Assembly: GCA_964636275.1 (NCBI GenBank)
Contig: CAZWRN010000016.1
Coordinates: 1 to 30,709, forward strand
Length of the DNA: 30,709 bases
Direction of reading: 5' to 3'
DNA from: CAZWRN01 sp964636275
GTDB lineage: Bacteria; Patescibacteriota; Microgenomatia; Daviesbacterales; UBA10151
Part shown: positions 13,105 through 18,992 of the stretch, in pieces
Layout of the letters: the number at the start of each line of letters is the position of its first letter
Numbering within the stretch: position 1 is the stretch's first letter
The notes under the pieces: generated by a model
Seen by the model: the letters and a program-made list of their open reading frames with translations, nothing else
The model's database searches: none
What the model was told of the DNA's origin: nothing
Position numbers and translations under genes: made by a program

Positions 13105-14307
13105 ATGAACGACAAATATACAAAAGCTATACAAGAGTTAAAAGACAAAGGTTTGTTCAACGACATTCGGGTGATCGAATCTGGCCAGGGGGCTTATCTC
13201 ACCATTAAAGGTGAAAAAAAGTTAAATCTTTGCTCCAACAACTATGTCGGTTTAGCCAATGATCCACGTTTGGTTGAAGCGGTTATTAAAGCCGTCAAAG
13301 AATACGGGGTAGGAACATCTTCTGTCCGGGCTCTCTCGGGTACCAATAAATTACATATTGAGCTGGAATCCAGATTGGCTAAATTTAAACATTGTGAGGC
13401 TTGTATTGTTTTATCCGGCGGCTATATGGCCAATATGGCGGCTGTCCAAACTTTGATCGGCAAAGAAGATATTCTGATCTCAGATGAACTCAATCACGCC
13501 TCGATCATTGATGCTGGGCGGCTGAGCGGTTGCAAAAATAAATTTATTTACAAACACGCCGATCTGGCCAGTCTGGGACAGGTGTTGAAAGAAACTGACG
13601 AACTCGCCAATACTCCTAAAAGTGATGGGGAACTACCAACTCGGCTGATTGTCACTGACGGCGTATTTTCAATGGATGGAGATTTAGCGCCATTGCCCGG
13701 TATTGTTAAATTAGCCAAACAACATCAGGCTTTAACCATGGTTGATGATGCCCATGGTGAGGGTGTATTAGGAAAAAATGGGCGGGGGATAGTCGATCAT
13801 TTTGGTCTGGAAGGGGAGATTGATCTGGATGTCGGGACGCTGTCCAAAGGCTTTGGGGTGATGGGAGGCTTTATTACCGGCAAACAGGATATTGTCGAAT
13901 ACATCCGCCAAAAAGGGAGACAGTTTTTATTTTCCAATGGGTTGTCTATTCCGGATACTGCGGCTTTGATTGAATCAGTCAACATTTTGGAATCCTCCGA
14001 TGAACAGGTCACCAAGCTGTGGGACAACGCCAAATATTTTAAAGAAAAGCTGCTGGCTCTCGGTTTTGATTGTGGTCATTCAGAAACACCGATTACACCG
14101 GTGATGATAGGGGATGAAAATAAAGCCAAAGAGTTTTCGATGAAACTGTTTGAAAAAGGGATCTATGCCACTCCGATAAAATTCCCAATGGTAGCTTTAG
14201 GTACAGCCAGGATCAGAGTGATCCCGTCAGCAACTCATTCGAAAGAGGATCTGGAAAAAGCTGTCAAAGCTTTTGAAGAGGTCGGTAAAGAGCTCGGTGT
14301 TGTCTAA
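13105..14307 (+). CDS. kbl: Glycine C-acetyltransferase (2-amino-3-ketobutyrate CoA ligase)
   Basis: PLP enzyme of the alpha-oxoamine synthase family, 400 residues, the usual length for Kbl. It cleaves 2-amino-3-ketobutyrate with CoA to glycine and acetyl-CoA. Features: CSNNYVGLANDPR near the start, DELNHASIIDAGRLSG, VTDGVFSMDGDLAPLPGIV, DDAH (214-217) and the PLP lysine Lys248 in GTLSKGFGVMGG. The related 8-amino-7-oxononanoate synthase is hard to exclude by motif alone, but the neighbouring tdh supports Kbl. Transcription may come through from tdh or start at the TATAAT (13089-13094) inside the repeat arm, giving a ~4-nt leader. Confidence 0.9.
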   Translation: MNDKYTKAIQELKDKGLFNDIRVIESGQGAYLTIKGEKKLNLCSNNYVGLANDPRLVEAVIKAVKEYGVGTSSVRALSGTNKLHIELESRLAKFKHCEACIVLSGGYMANMAAVQTLIGKEDILISDELNHASIIDAGRLSGCKNKFIYKHADLASLGQVLKETDELANTPKSDGELPTRLIVTDGVFSMDGDLAPLPGIVKLAKQHQALTMVDDAHGEGVLGKNGRGIVDHFGLEGEIDLDVGTLSKGFGVMGGFITGKQDIVEYIRQKGRQFLFSNGLSIPDTAALIESVNILESSDEQVTKLWDNAKYFKEKLLALGFDCGHSETPITPVMIGDENKAKEFSMKLFEKGIYATPIKFPMVALGTARIRVIPSATHSKEDLEKAVKAFEEVGKELGVV

Positions 14308-14343
14308 TTTACTTTCCTTCAGATTTCTGCGATTATTACATTA

Positions 14344-14835
14344 ATGCCCCGTAGTTGGATTAAACTTATCGCTGCTATTGCTATTTCCCAGCTAGCTGGA
14401 ATAATTGGCTCTTTTTTTACTTTCTCTGCTATATCCGACTGGTATCAGTATTTAAATAAACCCTTTTTCTCTCCACCAAACTGGATTTTTGGTCCAGTCT
14501 GGACCACGCTTTATACTATGATGGGGATCTCTTTGTATCTCAATTGGATCAAGCTATCTGATAAAAAATTTGCTAAACAGTCTAACTACATCAAAAATTC
14601 AGTAGTTCTATTCTTAGTACACCTGGTTGTTAATAGTGTCTGGTCGATCGTCTTTTTCAATTTCAAAGATCTGTTAGGAGCGCTTGTAGTGATAATCATT
14701 CTCTGGTCAATGATCCTCTGGATGATAGTCAGATTTAGAAAAACCGATCCTTGGGCATCATATCTACTGTATCCATATCTGGCCTGGGTGAGTTTTGCGA
14801 CGATACTAAATTTTTGTCTGTGGTTACTTAACTGA
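14344..14835 (+). CDS. tspO: TspO/MBR family tryptophan-rich sensory protein
   Basis: Five membrane helices with the TspO signatures KPFFSPPNWIFGPVWTTLYTMMG (helix I-II loop and helix II), NSVWSIVFF, and PYLAWVSFATILNFCLWLLN at the end. TspO proteins bind porphyrins and can photo-oxidise them, and are linked to stress and envelope control in bacteria. The gene follows kbl by 36 bp with no visible promoter or Shine-Dalgarno, so it may be cotranscribed. Its 3' end overlaps the convergent TfoX-N gene by 12 bp. Confidence 0.93.
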   Translation: MPRSWIKLIAAIAISQLAGIIGSFFTFSAISDWYQYLNKPFFSPPNWIFGPVWTTLYTMMGISLYLNWIKLSDKKFAKQSNYIKNSVVLFLVHLVVNSVWSIVFFNFKDLLGALVVIIILWSMILWMIVRFRKTDPWASYLLYPYLAWVSFATILNFCLWLLN

Positions 14836-15150
14836 TTTTTTCTTTGCAACTGGCAGAGCATTAGCTGTAGTAAGTATGAGCTCTCTGAGCCATTCACTAT
14901 CTTCCCATTTATCAGCAGTAATCAAATAATAATTTTTAGCACCAGGGTAGGGAGGTGCTTCCTTAGGATTTCCAATGAACTCTTTAGCTTCAGGAATTGG
15001 TTTGATAAAAAGCTGGTCATCACAGACAAACCCAACCACTTTCTCGTCACAATAGACAGCATACTCACCAAACATATTACGAGTTCGTAAATTATTTAGT
15101 CCAGACAGCTGCTCAGTCAGATAATCAATTGTTGCTTGTTTGGTGGCCAT
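14824..15150 (-). CDS. TfoX N-terminal domain protein
   Basis: The 108-residue protein is a free-standing TfoX-N domain: RTRNMFGEYAVYCDEKVVGFVCDDQLFIKP, followed by PPYPGAKNYYLITADKWEDSEWLREL. In gamma-proteobacteria the domain is part of the Sxy/TfoX competence regulator; single-domain versions are widespread and of unknown function. A lysine-rich tail (AKKKSVK) ends the protein. Its ATG lies 26 bp inside the 3' end of the preceding minus-strand gene, so it is probably cotranscribed with it. Confidence 0.88.
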   Translation of the reverse strand: MATKQATIDYLTEQLSGLNNLRTRNMFGEYAVYCDEKVVGFVCDDQLFIKPIPEAKEFIGNPKEAPPYPGAKNYYLITADKWEDSEWLRELILTTANALPVAKKKSVK

Positions 15151-15466
15151 TATTATATGAGTAGGCTAGTCGGGATGTTTTATTGAAACGTAAACTCCCA
15201 ATCAACCGATCTGCTAGTCTTTCTGGATTATACCAACTTTGTTGTTCAGGTGATCTGCCATGTTCTTTGATCTGAGTAAAGTCCAAAAAAGCTGAACCAG
15301 AGGCAATAGCAGCGGTCCCCCATTGAGCAGCGAGTAAACTTGACGCCGCAACACCCACCCCTAAAGGTAAAGTTATAAATGAAATTCCTAAAAATACTTT
15401 ATCTAAACTTTTGCGAAGAAAACTTCTCTCTGTAGGGCCCCCTCTGGCCATTTCGACGTTACCCAT
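15125..15466 (-). CDS. Small protein with a hydrophobic central region, unknown function
   Basis: The open frame reaches 15529, but I place the start at ATG 15466 (MGNVEMARGG), because AAGGAGGA precedes it at ideal spacing. The 113-residue product has a Gly/Ala/Leu-rich hydrophobic stretch (about 25-58: KVFLGISFITLPLGVGVAASSLLAAQWGTAAIASG) that could make one or two membrane helices, and a polar C-terminus. I do not recognise it. It is one of the minority of genes here with a strong Shine-Dalgarno. Downstream it overlaps the TfoX-N gene by 26 bp. Confidence 0.68.
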   Translation of the reverse strand: MGNVEMARGGPTERSFLRKSLDKVFLGISFITLPLGVGVAASSLLAAQWGTAAIASGSAFLDFTQIKEHGRSPEQQSWYNPERLADRLIGSLRFNKTSRLAYSYNNGHQTSNN

Positions 15467-15515
15467 AACGTCCTCCTTAATCTTTTTATATGCATATATT
15501 GTACACCCGAGTGTC

Positions 15516-15540
15516 AAAAAGGGTGGCACATGGCCACCCT
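15516..15540 (-). terminator. Intrinsic terminator behind hsp20
   Basis: On the minus strand GGGTGGC (15533-15539) and GCCACCC (15521-15527) form a 7-bp GC-rich stem with a 5-nt loop, followed by TTTTT (15516-15520). Confidence 0.8.
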
Positions 15541-15542
15541 TC

Positions 15543-15590
15543 TGATCTCATCCGATCTATCCGATCTCATCAGATCTTATCTGATTTTTC
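15543..15590 (-). repeat. GATCGGAT quasi-repeat spanning the hsp20 stop codon
   Basis: On the minus strand, units like GATCTGATGA, GATCGGATA and GATCGGATGA run from the last hsp20 codons (Ser-Asp-Lys-Ile) through the TGA stop up to the terminator. The repeat thus encodes the C-terminal residues. Confidence 0.65.
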
Positions 15591-16040
15591 AGATCCTGTC
15601 TCAACCTTTTTTGGCTGATTACCTATTGTCTGAACTTTGATCTTCTTTGGCGCCACTGGTGCTGCTTTCTGGAAAGTCAGCTTCAATACACCATGTTGCA
15701 AGACAGCTTCTGGTTCAGATTCGGCTTCAATATTCTCAGGTAAACGGAAAGAATAATTGTAAGCCTGAGTCATCGAAGACATGTAGTATTTGCGGCCAGA
15801 TTTATCTTCTTTGGAAGAATCAACCGATGCAGTGATCCGCACCACTTTATCATCAATTGAGATGTCAATCTGGTCTTCGGTAATACCTGGCAGGGCGATC
15901 TCTGAAACTAGTTGAGTATCAGTTTCATAGATATTCATTCCTTGTCCCAAGATCCGAGATAGACCCGGTACTGTCGGCATCTCCCAATCATCTTCTAAAG
16001 CCGATTGGAGATTCCATGGATTCCAACGTATGAGTGCCAT
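15570..16040 (-). CDS. Small heat-shock protein, Hsp20/alpha-crystallin family
   Basis: ATP-independent holdase chaperone. The alpha-crystallin domain spans about residues 35-130 (YETDTQLVSEIALPGITEDQIDISIDDKVVRITAS, then YNYSFRLPENIEAESEPEAVLQHGVLKLTFQKA with the conserved G-V-L-x-L-x-x-K pattern). A basic linker and an acidic/serine tail follow; the C-terminal I-x-I/V motif may be KIKVQTI. Control is by CIRCE/HrcA (16260-16286) over a sigma70 promoter. The leader is ~220 nt, and a perfect Shine-Dalgarno, AAAGGAGGTG (16121-16130), is 80 nt from the ATG, separated by repeat copy C. The gene ends in a strong terminator. Confidence 0.93.
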   Translation of the reverse strand: MALIRWNPWNLQSALEDDWEMPTVPGLSRILGQGMNIYETDTQLVSEIALPGITEDQIDISIDDKVVRITASVDSSKEDKSGRKYYMSSMTQAYNYSFRLPENIEAESEPEAVLQHGVLKLTFQKAAPVAPKKIKVQTIGNQPKKVETGSEKSDKI

Positions 16041-16042
16041 AA

Positions 16043-16112
16043 AAATTACAAATTATAAAGTATAAAATATAAAACAAAGTTTTTGACTTTGTAATTTATC
16101 CTTTATAATTTA
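16043..16112. repeat. Gene-less inverted-repeat element, family 1, copy C, between Shine-Dalgarno and start of hsp20
   Basis: Perfect 11-bp arms AAATTATAAAG (16050-16060) and CTTTATAATTT (16101-16111) enclose inner arms ACAAAG (16074-16079) and CTTTGT (16087-16092), giving one long AU-rich hairpin in hsp20 mRNA. The units are those of copies A and B. On the minus strand the downstream arm also offers TATAAT (16052-16057), 11 bp before the ATG. Confidence 0.75.
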
Positions 16113-16137
16113 TTTCTTTTCACCTCCTTTTATTTGT

Positions 16138-16245
16138 GATAAGCAATAAGCAATAAGTTGTAAACAACTTCAGTTTCGCTTTAAGCAATAAAAACATTCT
16201 ACGGATTAACTTATCTCGTATTGCTTCTGTACTTATCTCTACAAT
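16138..16245. repeat. Family-2 inverted quasi-repeat in the hsp20 leader
   Basis: GATAAGCAATAAGCAATAAG at the left faces AACTTATCTC, GTATTGC and TTCTGTACTTATC at the right; AAGTTG-TAAA-CAACTT forms a small hairpin. The right half matches the element at 18925-18988 apart from a 7-bp insertion (GTATTGC). Confidence 0.55.
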
Positions 16246-16259
16246 TTTCTGAATAGTGA

Positions 16260-16297
16260 TTAGCACTCAATATACTAGACTGCTAATAATTTGTCAA
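16260..16297 (-). promoter_or_regulatory. CIRCE element overlapping the sigma70 promoter of hsp20
   Basis: TTAGCACTC (16260-16268), a 9-bp spacer and GACTGCTAA (16278-16286) form the CIRCE dyad with one mismatch, the binding site of the heat-shock repressor HrcA. On the minus strand TTGACA (16292-16297) and TATATT (16269-16274) with a 17-bp spacer form the promoter, so HrcA would cover the -10. Confidence 0.88.
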
Positions 16298-16307
16298 GAT
16301 ATTTTTC

Positions 16308-16350
16308 CGTGATTTATATCACGATTTAAAACTGCTGGAGCAGTTATAAT
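16308..16350 (+). promoter_or_regulatory. Crp/Fnr-type operator 3 with class II promoter for the rhodanese gene
   Basis: CGTGAT-TTAT-ATCACG (16308-16323) is centred at 16315.5. A perfect TATAAT (16345-16350) predicts a start at 16357, 1 nt before the rhodanese ATG; the dyad centre is at -41.5, the same geometry as operators 1 and 2. Confidence 0.82.
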
Positions 16351-16357
16351 AAATCGC

Positions 16358-16678
16358 ATGAGTGTGATATCACTAAGCGCCCAGGAGGCCAAGGATAAAA
16401 TTCAGTCTGAAGATATAGTTATATTAGATGTAAGAACTCCGGATGAATATAGCCGCGGACACCTGGCTGGAAGTAAACTGCTTCCACTAGATCAGATTGA
16501 TCTGCAGGCAGATAAAATTTTAAAAGACAAAAATCGAGCTGTTCTAGTCTATTGTCTAAGCGGATCACGCTCAGCTGTTGCTTCACAGATGCTGGAATCA
16601 AAAGGTTATCAGACTATCTACAATCTGTCACATGGATTGATGGAATGGCGGATCAAACAATTTCCTTTGGAAAATTAA
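16358..16678 (+). CDS. Single-domain rhodanese (sulfurtransferase)
   Basis: The 106-residue protein is one rhodanese domain: IVILDVRTPDEYSRGHLAGSKLLPLDQI (CH2-type motifs) and the active-site loop VYCLSGSRSA, whose Cys takes the persulfide sulfur. It has no signal peptide and should be cytoplasmic. Such proteins carry sulfane sulfur for biosynthesis or detoxification. Operator 3 places it under the Crp/Fnr-type regulator together with dsbB-dsbA, which suggests a shared thiol or sulfur-related signal. It is divergent from CIRCE-controlled hsp20 and convergent with the antiporter gene. Confidence 0.92.
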   Translation: MSVISLSAQEAKDKIQSEDIVILDVRTPDEYSRGHLAGSKLLPLDQIDLQADKILKDKNRAVLVYCLSGSRSAVASQMLESKGYQTIYNLSHGLMEWRIKQFPLEN

Positions 16679-16700
16679 ACCGCGACTTCAGATCTGAAAT

Positions 16701-17687
16701 TTACCTGACCATCAGATAATAAATATAACCCGCATAAACTCCAATCATTAGTATCCCTTCGGATCGTCCGACAATCCGTTTTTTCATAATGAAAAAACTA
16801 ATAAATAACATTAGAGTCGCGGCAAACAGAACTAAGATATCGGACAACGCTGTCCCATCGATTGGAATCTCTGAAATTAGAGCAGTGACTCCTAGAATGA
16901 AAAAGATATTAAAAATATTTGATCCTACAACATTGCCTACAGCCAATTCAACTTTGCCTTTGGTAGCAGCCACAATACTGGTTACAAGCTCAGGGATACT
17001 AGTACCAACCGCCACCAGGGTCAATCCGATAAGCTGATCTGATACACCCAAGCGTTGAGCCAAAAGCATAGCATTGTCCACGAGTAATTTACTGCCTCCG
17101 ATCAGACCAACCAAACCCAGAATGATATAGAGCCATGATTTAGGTAAAGATAAGGGATTGATAGAGGGTTTGTCTTCTGCTGTCACACTAGCTATACCAA
17201 AGGTGTAATAGATAAATATAACAAAAAAACCTAAAAGTATCAGACCATTACTGAAAGTTAATGAACCAGTCAACTGATCAGCTGGCATAAACAGACCACT
17301 TAAACGTGAACTATCTAAAACATTTTGAAATCCCAAAATGAGTAAGACTAATGCCCCCAAAAAAGACATCGGGACCTCTTTCCAGACCGTATTTCGATTT
17401 ACAGCCAATGGGGCAATGATAGCGGAGACACCTAATATCAGTAGTATATTGGCGATATTTGATCCAACTACATTGCCGAAAGCAATCGCTGTGTTACCCG
17501 ATAAAGCACTAGTAACTGAGACTACCAGCTCAGGTGTTGACGTACCAAATGCCACCACCGTCAATCCGATCACCATTGGGTTGATCTTCAGCTTTAGAGC
17601 CACTGCTGATGCTCCTTCTACCAGTAAATCAGCCGCTTTAACTAAAATGCCTAGACCAACTATAAATAGTAGAAAGCTTAAAATCAT
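16701..17687 (-). CDS. CaCA-family calcium/sodium antiporter (YrbG-like)
   Basis: The 328 residues form ten membrane helices in two inverted homologous halves. Each half has the paired alpha-repeat motifs: AFGTSTPELVVS and AFGNVVGSNIANILLILG in the first, AVGTSIPELVTS and AVGNVVGSNIFNIFFILG in the second. The acidic residues in GTSxPEL and the Asn in GNxxGSN bind Ca2+ and Na+ in NCX-type exchangers. It should export Ca2+ using the sodium or proton gradient. The gene is transcribed alone, with a leaderless -10 shared back-to-back with the Xre-type regulator gene. Confidence 0.94.
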   Translation of the reverse strand: MILSFLLFIVGLGILVKAADLLVEGASAVALKLKINPMVIGLTVVAFGTSTPELVVSVTSALSGNTAIAFGNVVGSNIANILLILGVSAIIAPLAVNRNTVWKEVPMSFLGALVLLILGFQNVLDSSRLSGLFMPADQLTGSLTFSNGLILLGFFVIFIYYTFGIASVTAEDKPSINPLSLPKSWLYIILGLVGLIGGSKLLVDNAMLLAQRLGVSDQLIGLTLVAVGTSIPELVTSIVAATKGKVELAVGNVVGSNIFNIFFILGVTALISEIPIDGTALSDILVLFAATLMLFISFFIMKKRIVGRSEGILMIGVYAGYIYYLMVR

Positions 17688-17693
17688 TGACCT

Positions 17694-17699
17694 ATTGTA
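17694..17699 (-). promoter_or_regulatory. -10 box of the antiporter gene
   Basis: TACAAT on the minus strand predicts a start exactly at the ATG (17687). Confidence 0.5.
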
Positions 17700-17733
17700 G
17701 CAGACATTTATATATACAAAAAGGCTGATAGAG

Positions 17734-17739
17734 TATAAT
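17734..17739 (+). promoter_or_regulatory. -10 box of the Xre-type regulator gene
   Basis: A perfect TATAAT predicts a start 2 nt before the ATG at 17748; no clear -35 is present. Confidence 0.5.
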
Positions 17740-17747
17740 CAGTCACG

Positions 17748-17972
17748 ATGACTGAGATAATTATCAATCAACTATCAACAATTCGACTGAAGCATAAAAT
17801 AACTCAGGAAGAGCTGGCTAAAGCGGTTGGTGTGACTCGCCAAACCATTATCGCCATGGAAAAAGGGAACTACACGCCGTCAGTGCTTTTAGCGCTTAAG
17901 TTAGCGGCTTTTTTTAAACTACCGGTTGAAAAAATTTTTTATTTAAACCAAGATAAAAAGGCCAAGCTATGA
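17748..17972 (+). CDS. Xre/Cro-type helix-turn-helix regulator (short YozG-like form)
   Basis: The 74-residue protein is little more than one HTH: IRLKHKITQEELAKAVGVTRQTIIAMEKGNYTPSVLLALKLAAFFKLPVEKIFYL, the classic Q-E-E-L-A...V-T-R-Q-T-I...E-K-G-x-Y-x-P-S pattern. Short regulators of this type commonly sit directly before a small DUF2178-like membrane protein, and here the stop overlaps that gene's ATG by 4 bp. The target is unknown; autoregulation and the divergent antiporter promoter 47 bp away are candidates. Confidence 0.93.
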   Translation: MTEIIINQLSTIRLKHKITQEELAKAVGVTRQTIIAMEKGNYTPSVLLALKLAAFFKLPVEKIFYLNQDKKAKL

Positions 17973-18322
17973 TAATTCAAACACTAAGTGCGGTCACTAT
18001 TCTGGTAATCGCGGTATTATTTCTAAATCCAGGACATCTGACAATGCCTGAAACAGTTGTTTCAATGATGTCAGTTGGAATTATTTTGGCTTTTTTGACC
18101 TTTGCGGGGTTTATTTTAAAAGAAAAAGCTTTGGACGAAAGAGAAAATATCCATATTTTAAAAGCCGGCCGCCTGTCATACCTGGTAGGGGTTGGAACAC
18201 TGATCTTAGGTGTCATTGTGCAGGGATTTAATCATGAAATCGATCCCTGGCTGGTGTTGGCTCTTTGTGCCATGGTTTTTTCAAAACTTATTTCCCGAAT
18301 CTATTCTCAGTTTAAAATGTGA
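17969..18322 (+). CDS. Small membrane protein paired with the Xre-type regulator (DUF2178-like)
   Basis: The 117 residues contain four membrane helices in two pairs, with the cytoplasmic motif KEKALDERENIHILKAGRLSYL between them; the DERE...I...A pattern is typical of DUF2178-like proteins. The function is not established. Tight overlap with the regulator suggests the two work as a unit, perhaps the membrane protein modulating the regulator. Confidence 0.8.
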   Translation: MIIQTLSAVTILVIAVLFLNPGHLTMPETVVSMMSVGIILAFLTFAGFILKEKALDERENIHILKAGRLSYLVGVGTLILGVIVQGFNHEIDPWLVLALCAMVFSKLISRIYSQFKM

Positions 18323-18331
18323 AGCCGATGT

Positions 18332-18369
18332 AAAGTAGACTTGACATTTTACTTCGACTGATTTACCCT
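18332..18369 (+). promoter_or_regulatory. Promoter of the thioredoxin-dipZ genes with a dyad around the -35
   Basis: TTGACA (18341-18346), 17-bp spacer and TACCCT (18364-18369) form the promoter. AAGTA (18333-18337) and TACTT (18350-18354), separated by 12 bp, flank the -35 and could be a repressor site. Transcription should start near 18376. Confidence 0.5.
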
Positions 18370-18387
18370 GATTTAGGGAGGTGACTT

Positions 18388-18927
18388 ATGAAATATATTG
18401 TAGCCGTTTTAGTAATAATTGCGCTTACTGTTGCTGGTTTTTTTGCTTACTCATTTATTCAATCCAGTCAGCCAGAGTCTATGGAAACCGTAGACCAGAT
18501 GATGGAAAAGGACACCATGATGGATCAGTCTACGGATAGCATGATGATGGATGATAAAATGTCGAGCTCATCGGGGGATTCAGTGATGGACAATCAAAAG
18601 AGTCATGGGGAATATCTCGAATACTCAAAAGCTGCATTACAATCAGCAGCCATTGGAAAAAGAGTTTTGTTTTTCTATGCCAGCTGGTGTCCGACCTGTC
18701 GGCCGACAGATGCAGATTTAAAAGCCAATATTAGCCAGATTCCTGAAGGTGTGAGTGTGATTAGGGTAAACTACAACGATCCGGATACCGACCAGGCTGA
18801 AAAAGATCTGGCTAAAAAATATGGAGTGACTTATCAGCATACTTATGTTCAGATCGATCAAAATGGTAATCAGGTGACCAAATGGAATGGGGGAAAAACA
18901 GCCGAGCTTTTAGCAAACATTAAATAA
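18388..18927 (+). CDS. Membrane-tethered thioredoxin-like protein with Met/Asp-rich linker
   Basis: One N-terminal membrane helix (about 3-24) is followed by a linker with ten Met residues between 32 and 67 (repeats of MM-x and MMMDDKM, rich in Asp and Ser). Then comes a thioredoxin domain with active site WCPTC (Cys101/Cys104). The conserved cis-Pro is replaced: the loop reads YQHTYVQID, with His151 where Pro is normal. The Met/Asp linker resembles copper- or other metal-binding segments. A strong Shine-Dalgarno (GGGAGGTGA) marks the start. The next gene encodes a DipZ-like protein, the likely electron donor. Confidence 0.87.
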   Translation: MKYIVAVLVIIALTVAGFFAYSFIQSSQPESMETVDQMMEKDTMMDQSTDSMMMDDKMSSSSGDSVMDNQKSHGEYLEYSKAALQSAAIGKRVLFFYASWCPTCRPTDADLKANISQIPEGVSVIRVNYNDPDTDQAEKDLAKKYGVTYQHTYVQIDQNGNQVTKWNGGKTAELLANIK

Positions 18928-18988
18928 GATATGAGATAAGGATTTAAATATATAACTTATCTCTTCTGTACTTATCACTTATTGCGAC
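18925..18988. repeat. Family-2 inverted repeat directly after the thioredoxin stop codon
   Basis: It starts with the TAA stop. GAGATAAG faces CTTATCTC across 15 bp, with outer AATAAG and CTTATT arms. AACTTATCTC and TTCTGTACTTATC recur at 16138-16245. Confidence 0.6.
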
Positions 18989-18992
18989 AAAC

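Noticed and set aside
15467..15529. Extended N-terminus of the small hydrophobic protein
   Set aside because: The extension lies upstream of an ideal Shine-Dalgarno (15471-15478) serving the ATG at 15466, and it overlaps the promoter-like region behind the hsp20 terminator.
16687..16698. TTCAGATCTGAA palindrome between the convergent rhodanese and antiporter genes
   Set aside because: Twelve-base self-complementary sequence without a usable loop or T-tract; too little to call a terminator or operator.
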